NCBI GenBank assembly: GCA_021781075.1
Contig: JAJXXN010000211.1
Location: 1-7,973 of the forward strand
Source of the DNA: Acidobacteriota bacterium
GTDB lineage: Bacteria > Acidobacteriota > Terriglobia > Terriglobales > Acidobacteriaceae
DNA length: 7,973 bases
Direction of reading: 5' to 3'
The translations under genes were made by a program, and so were the position numbers. Every line of letters starts with the position of its first letter. Positions within the stretch are counted from its first letter, which is position 1. This document shows positions 1-4,983 of the stretch, in pieces. A model generated the notes under the pieces. The model saw only the letters and a list, made by a program, of their open reading frames with translations. It was not told the DNA's origin and made no database searches.

Positions 1-955
1 ACGGCACGCCGATCAACCACGCCACCGGCGCGAAGAGCGCGCCCACCACCTGGTTGATGCTCTCCGGCCACCAGTGTACCCCGCCGTGGATCCACGCCAT
101 CAATCCATTCACCAGCGCCACTAGGCCGAGAAAGCTGATGAGCATGATGCCCACGTTGAAAGCGAGCTTGCCGCCGTCGATTGTTCCGCGCGCCACCGCG
201 CCAATCAGGTTCTCTTCCCCATGCTCTTCGCTCTTGGGGATGATCACCTTGCCTTCGGTCGCCGGTGTTTCCGTTTCCGGGACCAGCATCTTGGCCATCA
301 CAATCGTCCCCGGGCTGGTCATGATCACCGCCGCCAGCAGGTGCTTGGCCTCGATCCCCTGCGCGATATACGCCGCCATGATGCCGCCTGAAACATGGGC
401 CATCCCGCTGGTCATGATCGTCATCAGCTCCGAGCGTGTCGCACCGGCCAAAAACGGCCGGATCGTCAACGGCGCCTCCGTCTGCCCCATGAAGATGCTC
501 GCCGCAACATTCAAACTCTCAGCGCCGGAGATCTTCAGCGTCTTCTGCATCGCCCACGCAAACCCGCGAATCACCACCTGCATCACACCTATGTGGTAAA
601 GCATTGCGAAAAAAGCGCTGATGAAGATGATTGTCGGCAAGACCTGGAAGGCAAAAATCACGCCGGAAGAGGGCTTGATGACATTGCCAAACGCCCCGGA
701 GTTCGGCAGGCCCAACTCGCCGAAGACCACCCTCGTGCCCGCATACACATTGGCCAGCATCGCGTTCACCACGTCGCCGGCAACGCTCATTGCGCGCTGC
801 CCCCACTCAAAGCGCAGGACAATATAGGCAAAAACAATTTGCAGGCCCACGCCCCAGAGCACCGTCCGCCAGCGGATGGCCTTTCGGTTTGTTGAACCAA
901 GCCATGCCGCCAGCAACACCGCCATTATTCCCAACAATCCGATAAATCGTTCCAA
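1..955 (-). CDS. nupC: Concentrative nucleoside transporter (CNT/NupC family), C-terminus cut by window edge
   Basis: This is an inner-membrane, cation-coupled importer of nucleosides. I translated 318 codons, open to the left edge; CNT proteins are usually about 400-430 residues, so roughly the last 100 are outside. The hallmark GQTEAPL motif is at residues 157-163; in the Vibrio cholerae CNT structure the Gln-Thr-Glu of this motif contacts the nucleoside. It is followed by a typical segment (SELMTIMTSGMAHVSGG, 175-191). Several hydrophobic helices are visible, around 5-20, 33-48, 97-120, 184-200, 204-223 and 266-290. A charged loop (227-250) precedes the second half, and FAPVAWLIGVP at the edge matches the family. 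I chose the TTG start at 953-955 because a GGAGG ribosome site lies 6 bases upstream; the first in-frame ATG is 10 codons further in. It is the last visible gene of the cdd-phosphorylase-transporter operon, 33 bases after the phosphorylase stop. The family is sure; which nucleosides it prefers cannot be read here. Confidence 0.93.
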   Translation of the reverse strand, partial: MERFIGLLGIMAVLLAAWLGSTNRKAIRWRTVLWGVGLQIVFAYIVLRFEWGQRAMSVAGDVVNAMLANVYAGTRVVFGELGLPNSGAFGNVIKPSSGVIFAFQVLPTIIFISAFFAMLYHIGVMQVVIRGFAWAMQKTLKISGAESLNVAASIFMGQTEAPLTIRPFLAGATRSELMTIMTSGMAHVSGGIMAAYIAQGIEAKHLLAAVIMTSPGTIVMAKMLVPETETPATEGKVIIPKSEEHGEENLIGAVARGTIDGGKLAFNVGIMLISFLGLVALVNGLMAWIHGGVHWWPESINQVVGALFAPVAWLIGVP

Positions 956-961
956 CTTGCG

Positions 962-966
962 CCTCC
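962..966 (-). promoter_or_regulatory. Ribosome binding site deciding the TTG start of the transporter gene
   Basis: On the minus strand a perfect GGAGG lies 6 bases before the TTG at 953-955. No other start codon at a suitable distance precedes the conserved sequence. This supports a non-ATG start for the transporter and independent ribosome loading within the operon. Confidence 0.6.
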
Positions 967-988
967 AAAAAGTTTTCCTGCCTGCTTT

Positions 989-2359
989 TTACTGTTTGCA
1001 GTCCGCTGCCGTAATCACCCTGCTGACCAACGGAACCGGCGCGGGCTTTTCATCGCTGAACTCCACCGCCCTCTTGATCAATGCCTCGGGCTCGTCGAGC
1101 ATTGCGGCATTGGTCGCATAAATTGTCGCAAACTTCTCGCCACGCCCAACCCGCGCCCCGCGCCGCTTGTGGAAGAGGATTCCCGCATGGGCATCCACCG
1201 GCTCGCCGGCCTTCTCACGCCCCGCTCCCGTCCGTTGCACCGCCCAGCCCAGCGCCGTTGTATCCATCGCCGCCACATACCCGCTCTTCCACGCTTCAAC
1301 CACGCGCGTCGCCCCCGGCGTGTGGAATTTTTCCGGTGATTTGAATACTGCAATATCGCCGCCCTGCGCCTGAATCATCTCTTCAAATATCCTCAGCGCC
1401 CGCCCATCCATCAGCGCCTTCTCCGCCGCGGCATAACCCGCCTCCGCGCTGACGGCCGCCCCGGCCAGATGCACCATCCATCCCGCCAAAACCAAACTCA
1501 ACTCACGGCAGTCTTCAATCTCCTCGGGGCGCTCGCCGCGCAGCAATTGCAGGCTTTCCGCAATCTCAATCCAATTGCCGGCGGCCACGCCCAGCGGCTG
1601 GCCCATGTCCGTCATCAACGCGACGGTTCTGGTCCCCGCGGCCTCGGCCGTTGCAACCATCAGCGCGGCAAGATATTCAGCGTCTTCGATGCGGCTCATG
1701 AATGCGCCTGAGCCGGTCTTTACATCGAGCACCAGCGCATCCAACCCCGCTGAAAGTTTTTTGCTCAAGATCGACGCGCAGATCAGGCCCGGGCACTCGA
1801 CCGTGCCGGTCCTGTCGCGCAAGGCATACAGCACGCGGTCCGCGGGAACCAGCGCCGGTGTCTGGCTCACAATGGATGCGCCCACCTTTTTGATCACCGC
1901 TTCAAACTCATCCAGACTCATCGCGGTCCTGAACCCCGGAATTGATTCCAATTTGTCCAGCGTCCCGCCCGTGTGCCCCAGCGCGCGGCCGCTGATCATC
2001 GGCACGGCAACACCGCATGCGGCAGCCAGCGGAGCAATCAAAAAACTCGTCTTGTCGCCCACGCCGCCGGTCGAGTGCTTGTCCACCGTCCGCTTGCCCA
2101 GATGCGACGGGTCAAACTTAACCCCCGAGTCGCGCATCGCAATTGTCAGCGCCCGCGCCTCCTCGCGATTCAAACCACGGATCCAAGCCGCCATCAGCCA
2201 CGCCGCCAACTGTTCCAGCGGGACCTCGCCCGTTGCGGCGCCGCGCGCAATAAAATCCAGCTCACGCTCGTCGAGCGCGCCCCCATCCCGCTTCTTCAGG
2301 ATCAGGTCGATCATATGGATTGGCGCTGCCACCGGGCTTTTCGTATCAATATTTCCCAT
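989..2359 (-). CDS. deoA: Pyrimidine-nucleoside phosphorylase / thymidine phosphorylase
   Basis: The enzyme cleaves pyrimidine nucleosides with phosphate to the free base and (deoxy)ribose-1-phosphate in the cytoplasm. With the ATG at 2357-2359 it is 456 residues; E. coli DeoA is 440. The phosphate-site KHSTGG is at 94-99. The family signature SGRALGHTGGTLDKLE is at 123-138. The base-binding Arg, Ser and Lys (E. coli R171, S186, K190) are conserved as R181, S196 and K200, all with the same +10 offset. The segment VKTGSGAFM has Thr where I recall E. coli DeoA having Val, a feature I associate with the broader uridine/thymidine enzyme (Pdp, PyNP) of Firmicutes. Substrate range is therefore uncertain. 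The start is ambiguous: a TTG at 2404 and ATGs at 2371, 2365, 2359 and 2314 are in frame. I disfavour the TTG because its extension crosses a tandem heptamer repeat; the ATG at 2314 is where conserved sequence (MIDLILKKRDGG) begins. It sits between cdd and the nucleoside transporter. Confidence 0.94.
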   Translation of the reverse strand: MGNIDTKSPVAAPIHMIDLILKKRDGGALDERELDFIARGAATGEVPLEQLAAWLMAAWIRGLNREEARALTIAMRDSGVKFDPSHLGKRTVDKHSTGGVGDKTSFLIAPLAAACGVAVPMISGRALGHTGGTLDKLESIPGFRTAMSLDEFEAVIKKVGASIVSQTPALVPADRVLYALRDRTGTVECPGLICASILSKKLSAGLDALVLDVKTGSGAFMSRIEDAEYLAALMVATAEAAGTRTVALMTDMGQPLGVAAGNWIEIAESLQLLRGERPEEIEDCRELSLVLAGWMVHLAGAAVSAEAGYAAAEKALMDGRALRIFEEMIQAQGGDIAVFKSPEKFHTPGATRVVEAWKSGYVAAMDTTALGWAVQRTGAGREKAGEPVDAHAGILFHKRRGARVGRGEKFATIYATNAAMLDEPEALIKRAVEFSDEKPAPVPLVSRVITAADCKQ

Positions 2360-2374
2360 GACCATTCCCATTAA

Positions 2375-2395
2375 CTGTTCACTGCTCGCTGTTCG
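2375..2395. repeat. Three tandem degenerate heptamers between cdd and deoA
   Basis: On the plus strand three adjacent 7-base units read CTGTTCA, CTGCTCG and CTGTTCG (2375-2381, 2382-2388, 2389-2395), the consensus being CTGTTCG with single-base changes. They lie in the short gap between the cdd stop and the likely deoA start. They would encode part of an N-terminal extension only if deoA began at the TTG at 2404. A second small duplication, GCGTCGA twice on the minus strand, lies nearby at about 2418-2431. Function is unknown; slippage is the simplest origin. Confidence 0.5.
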
Positions 2396-2437
2396 TTCCC
2401 CCAACGCCCTCGTTTCCTCGACGCTCGACGCCAGTCC

Positions 2438-2857
2438 CTATCGCTTCAACTCCGCTTCAAACGCAAACGGCAACACCTCATCGAGTCGCACCCGCTTCAA
2501 GGCGCCGTCAAAGGGGAAGAGCACATCACCGTCCGAATCCATGAACTCCTTGAGCACCTGTCGGCACATTCCGCAGGGTGGGCAGGCCGCTCCATTCAAA
2601 TTCGCCACTGCCACCGCCGCCACGCGTATCCGCGGACCGCTCTCGACCACCGCGCGCGCAATCGCCGCGCGTTCCGCGCACACCGTCAGCCCATAGCTCA
2701 CGTTCTCCACGTTTGTGCCCGTCACCACCTGGCCATCGGTCAGCAAGAGGGCCGCACCGACCTTGAAATTAGAGTAAGGCGCGTAGGCATTCTCAGCAGC
2801 CTTCAATGCCTCCGCATACAGTGCCTCCAGCCGTTCCGCGCGCAACAGGTCGCTCAT
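2438..2857 (-). CDS. cdd: Cytidine deaminase (tetrameric, zinc-dependent)
   Basis: The enzyme hydrolytically deaminates cytidine and deoxycytidine to uridine and deoxyuridine in the cytoplasm, feeding the phosphorylase downstream. The product is 139 residues, the size of the short homotetrameric class (about 130-140) rather than the 294-residue dimeric E. coli enzyme. The zinc site is complete: CAE at 60-62, with Glu62 as the catalytic proton shuttle, and PCGMC at 94-98, giving Cys95 and Cys98. Three cysteine ligands are typical of the tetrameric class. The sugar-binding NVEN motif is at 49-52, and YAPYSNFKVGAAL (25-37) is the usual N-terminal signature. The open frame extends 30 codons further upstream, to 2947, but that extension has no family similarity. 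The ATG at 2855-2857 has a GAGGTGG ribosome site about 6 bases upstream, so I start there. It is the first gene of the salvage operon. Confidence 0.96.
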   Translation of the reverse strand: MSDLLRAERLEALYAEALKAAENAYAPYSNFKVGAALLLTDGQVVTGTNVENVSYGLTVCAERAAIARAVVESGPRIRVAAVAVANLNGAACPPCGMCRQVLKEFMDSDGDVLFPFDGALKRVRLDEVLPFAFEAELKR

Positions 2858-2965
2858 TGATTTCCACCTCGGGTCAACACGAGAAATTACCGTAAACCTT
2901 GAGCCTAAACGATTCGGCCTTACGCTGTGTATATGTTCCGCGCTCAATCTAATATCCTAGGATTC
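2858..2965. promoter_or_regulatory. Divergent intergenic region (cdd operon leftward, hydrolase gene rightward)
   Basis: These 108 bases separate two divergent genes and must hold both promoters. On the plus strand TAATAT (2950-2955) is a good -10-like hexamer, but no convincing -35 sits 16-18 bases before it. If it is used, transcription would begin almost at the ATG at 2966, giving a leaderless or nearly leaderless message. A perfect 10-base palindrome, ATCCTAGGAT, covers 2954-2963. TTGAGC (2899-2904) and GCTCAA (2942-2947) form a widely spaced inverted pair. I could not identify a clear promoter for cdd. What is seen are the motifs; any regulatory role is inference. Confidence 0.35.
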
Positions 2966-3982
2966 ATGGTCAGTTACACCGTGCTCTCCTCCGGCTCCAA
3001 GGGCAACTCGGCCGTCCTCACCGCCGGGCGCACGCGCATCCTCATCGACGCCGGGCTCAGTTGCCGCGAGCTCTTCCGCCGCATGAAGCTCGTCGATGAA
3101 GATCCCTCCACGCTCGACGCCATCCTCATCACCCACGAGCACTCTGACCACGTCAACGGGCTCGCCGTCACCGCGCGTAAACTCGGCATCCCGGTCTTTT
3201 TCACCGAGGCAACACACCGCGCCTGGGTGCGCCAAATCACCCCCAAACGCCGCATCACCTATGCCCAGTGGATCGAGGAGCAGCGCCTGCTCAAACAGCG
3301 CGCCGAAGCCGACACGGAAGCCGCATCAGCCTTCAACGAATCCGCCCTCGACGGCGACCCCAAAACCGATGAGGCCTACGACGCCGAGGAGGAGGCCGCT
3401 GAAGAATTGACCGCAGCATCGGGACCATCTCCCACACCCGGCCCGGCCAAGTCGCCCAGCCGCGCTGAAGACCCGGCCTGGCTTCCTGCAGTCGAATACT
3501 TCACCGCCGGCTCGCCCTTCAACTTTGGCGACGCCACCATCCGCCCCTTTACCATTCCCCACGATGCCGCCGACCCTGTCGGCTTCGTCTTTGAGTCAGA
3601 GGGAATGCGGCTTGCCGTTGCCACCGACCTGGGTTACATGCCGCCCAACGTCAAAGCCGAGCTCCGCTCCCTCGACCTGCTGCATATCGAGTCCAACCAC
3701 GACCTTGACATGCTCCGCGATGGGCCCTACCCCTGGGCCGTCAAGCAGCGCGTACTGTCACGCGTTGGCCATCTCTCCAACGATTCCACCGCGCAATTTC
3801 TTGCCGCTGAGTACGACGGTAATGCCGCCTACGTCATTCTTGCCCATCTCTCTGAATGCAATAACCTTCCCGAGCTTGCACGCATTGCAGCCGAGCGCGC
3901 GCTGGAGTGCCACGCCAGCCTCATCACAAACCGCCTGCTGATTGCCCACCAGCATGAGCCATTAAAACCTATACTTTTTTAG
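2966..3982 (+). CDS. WalJ/YycJ-like metallo-beta-lactamase-fold hydrolase with acidic insert
   Basis: This is a metal-dependent phosphodiesterase/nuclease-type hydrolase, predicted to be cytoplasmic. It is 338 residues; WalJ/YycJ proteins are usually near 260. The N-terminus VLSSGSKGNSAVL (6-18) is the family start. The metal-binding HxHxDH is HEHSDH at 57-62. Further ligand candidates are His199 in PHDAADPVG, Asp221, His269 in GHLSN and His294 in AHLSECNN. IESNHD..ML..GPYP (241-256) is also characteristic. Between about residues 97 and 176 there is an extra segment rich in Glu, Asp, Ala and then Pro/Ser, apparently disordered. The fold resumes at VEYFTAG. I chose the ATG at 2966, which matches the family start, over the upstream ATG at 2927; AGGA lies only 3 bases before it. 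Bacillus YycJ has been linked to cell-wall regulation and shown to have exonuclease activity, but no walKR genes are nearby. The true substrate is unknown. Confidence 0.9.
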   Translation: MVSYTVLSSGSKGNSAVLTAGRTRILIDAGLSCRELFRRMKLVDEDPSTLDAILITHEHSDHVNGLAVTARKLGIPVFFTEATHRAWVRQITPKRRITYAQWIEEQRLLKQRAEADTEAASAFNESALDGDPKTDEAYDAEEEAAEELTAASGPSPTPGPAKSPSRAEDPAWLPAVEYFTAGSPFNFGDATIRPFTIPHDAADPVGFVFESEGMRLAVATDLGYMPPNVKAELRSLDLLHIESNHDLDMLRDGPYPWAVKQRVLSRVGHLSNDSTAQFLAAEYDGNAAYVILAHLSECNNLPELARIAAERALECHASLITNRLLIAHQHEPLKPILF

Positions 3983-4009
3983 TCATTTCGACTAGAATCT
4001 TTTCAAGGT

Positions 4010-4147
4010 GTGGCTACCATCAGCGAGGCTGCGCCAGGCTCCTTCCTCCGGCCGTTTGAGGAAGCATCACGCGAACTTTTGCATGCCATCTTTCGTGTAA
4101 GCCCGGAAAAGCGAGTTGAAATCTATGGCAAACACACGATGCAATGA
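4010..4147 (+). CDS. Possible 45-residue small ORF, unrecognised
   Basis: In the same frame as the hydrolase gene and just after its TAG stop (3980-3982), a frame stays open to a TGA at 4145-4147. From the GTG at 4010 it encodes 45 residues starting VATISEAAP. It contains a stretch (LRPFEEASRELLHAIF) that looks like an amphipathic helix, followed by a charged tail. Its end overlaps the start of the zinc-finger gene by 23 bases in another frame, which could allow translational coupling. Against it: AAGG is only one base from the GTG, codon third positions are not strongly GC-rich, and I know no family. It could be chance, or an mRNA leader. Confidence is low. Confidence 0.2.
   Translation: MATISEAAPGSFLRPFEEASRELLHAIFRVSPEKRVEIYGKHTMQ
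4042..4064. repeat. Perfect 7-base inverted repeat (hairpin) between hydrolase and zinc-finger genes
   Basis: CTTCCTC (4042-4048) and GAGGAAG (4058-4064) pair perfectly around a 9-base loop. No T-run follows on either strand, so it is not a standard intrinsic terminator. It may shape the transcript between the two plus-strand genes, or be chance. Confidence 0.35.
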
Positions 4148-4586
4148 CAGGGTGGTTGGTTCCATCCTTGCCAGCTGGCGGTACGACATCTCAGGCATAT
4201 CGCCCGACATGCGCACCGATTACGAAAAGCACCTCGCCTCCTGCATCCATTGCCGCGCGCGCCAAAAATTCCATCGCTCCCTCGACGTCACCCTCGCCAT
4301 CCTGACTTCGCTCTCCGCATTCTTCTTCCTCTTCGCGCTTGCCGTGCTTCTGCACATCAAGCCACTGGAGAATGTCGCCTACAACTTTTTTGGCCTTGAG
4401 ATCGACTCCATGTACCAGATGCTCGTCTCCTCCGCCATTGCCGGGCTTTGCTTCTCCCTCATCGCCTTCGTCCTCGTTCTCATCGCCACACCCGCGCCCA
4501 CCTATATCAGCGGCCTTGCCGCCGAGCGCGCAAAAAAAATAGAACAAAGCCTCCCCGACTCCATCAAGGCCTTCCGCTCCCGTTAA
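4125..4586 (+). CDS. Zinc-finger (zf-HC2-like) membrane protein, anti-sigma-like, function unknown
   Basis: The predicted protein is 153 residues. Its N-terminal cytoplasmic part carries HLASCIHC at 36-43, the HxxxCxxC zinc motif of ZAS anti-sigma factors and zf-HC2 domains. It is preceded by SPDMRTDYEKHL (26-37), the usual helix before that motif, and an additional Cys is at 6. Two hydrophobic segments follow, at about 57-78 and 99-121, and then a short tail (AERAKKIEQSLPDSIKAF) that should return to the cytoplasm. In known ZAS proteins the zinc domain holds an ECF sigma factor at the membrane. Here no sigma gene is visible within the window, and the protein has two helices with no sizeable sensor domain. 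An anti-sigma role is therefore only one option. I chose the ATG at 4125; a TTG at 4116 would add three residues. No strong ribosome site is seen (GAG about 9 bases upstream). Confidence 0.8.
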   Translation: MANTRCNDRVVGSILASWRYDISGISPDMRTDYEKHLASCIHCRARQKFHRSLDVTLAILTSLSAFFFLFALAVLLHIKPLENVAYNFFGLEIDSMYQMLVSSAIAGLCFSLIAFVLVLIATPAPTYISGLAAERAKKIEQSLPDSIKAFRSR

Positions 4587-4658
4587 TTTTTGGGGGAGTA
4601 GCGTGGCACGGATGCAGATCACCCCATCCAAACAGAAGCGGTTTTGTCTGCCACTTCT

Positions 4659-4679
4659 TGCCGGGAACCAGAATCGAAC
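4659..4679 (-). other. Fragment resembling the 3' end of a tRNA-Leu gene
   Basis: On the minus strand TTCGATTCTGGTTCCCGGCA (4678 down to 4659) matches the order T-loop, 3' half of the T-stem, 3' acceptor strand TCCCGGC and discriminator A expected in a tRNA-Leu. The 5' half of the T-stem is wrong: CAATG is present where ACCAG would pair. The next bases are AGA rather than CCA, and no anticodon arm precedes it. So this is not a working tRNA. It could be a remnant or an attachment-site scar left by an element that integrated in a tRNA gene, or chance. Confidence 0.25.
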
Positions 4680-4688
4680 ATTGCCAGG

Positions 4689-4714
4689 TTTTTTAAAAAA
4701 GGGAATAGCTCCCC
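4689..4714 (-). terminator. Weak intrinsic terminator candidate for the pyrD transcript
   Basis: Read on the minus strand, GGGGA, a 4-base loop GCTA and TTCCC form a short stem (five pairs including one G-T wobble). Six T residues follow, then six A residues. The hairpin-plus-T-run order fits a terminator for leftward transcription from pyrD. The stem is short, and it lies about 270 bases after the pyrD stop. Confidence 0.4.
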
Positions 4715-4749
4715 TGCGTAAATTTTAGATTTGAGAAAATCCATATCCG

Positions 4750-4905
4750 ATGCAAATCTTGACGACCCAGCAGATTGCTAGAATGGCATGCACAGTACGC
4801 ATGATGGGAGGCAATGGAAACAAGGGTTACTGGACGGGATGGCTGATTTCTGAATCCATCGGAATTTGTGACAGGGATTGGTCAAAGCCGTGGCGCTTCG
4901 AATAA
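4750..4905 (+). pseudogene. 51-codon ORF with HTH-like start, possible gene remnant
   Basis: An ATG at 4750 opens a 51-residue frame ending with TAA at 4903-4905. The first residues, MQILTTQQIARM, resemble the opening of MerR/excisionase-type winged-helix DNA-binding domains, which often begin LTTxxVAxxLxVSxxTVRRW. A later KGYWTGW (25-31) resembles the KGYLPGW-like turn that follows the recognition helix. The residues between fit poorly, and nothing follows that resembles the rest of such a protein. No good ribosome site precedes the ATG (GAGAAA lies too far away). It may be the decayed front of a DNA-binding protein, a tiny regulator, or coincidence. Confidence 0.2.
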
Positions 4906-4983
4906 ATTCATCTCGTTTCAGCGCTGGTTCGGTGAAGTTAACCAGGGGTGCGCAGTCGCACAACCATCCAACGGCTTTAAGCG

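Larger units (their letters stand above)
4587..4983. other. Convergent intergenic region, lower GC, no sure gene
   Basis: This gap of about 400 bases lies between the stops of the zinc-finger gene (plus) and pyrD (minus). It is visibly richer in A and T than the flanking genes. It contains a hairpin (4635-4641 with 4651-4657, 7 pairs with one G-U when read on the minus strand), a tRNA-like 3' fragment, a weak minus-strand terminator, a short HTH-like ORF, and a small perfect hairpin, GTGCG-CAGT-CGCAC (4948-4961), near the end of pyrD without a T-run. It could be a decayed stretch or a former insertion site. Nothing in it is a confident gene. Confidence 0.6.

Noticed and set aside
2360..2404. 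TTG at 2404 as the deoA start
   Set aside because: The extension crosses the tandem heptamer repeat and has no family similarity; GAGGA lies about 10 bases upstream, so it is not impossible, but internal ATGs fit better.
1575..2696. Long plus-strand open frame of 373 codons opposite deoA and cdd
   Set aside because: It is the antisense shadow of two clearly conserved enzymes in GC-rich sequence; its translation is Ser/Pro/Ala-rich with no family motifs.
2858..2947. Upstream 30-codon extension of cdd
   Set aside because: It has no conserved residues, and a good ribosome site precedes the ATG at 2857.
4635..4657. Hairpin considered as a terminator for the zinc-finger gene
   Set aside because: On the plus strand it contains a C-A mismatch and no T-run follows.
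4759..4784. TTGACG ... TAGAAT promoter in the convergent gap
   Set aside because: The spacer is only 14 bases, too short for a standard housekeeping promoter.
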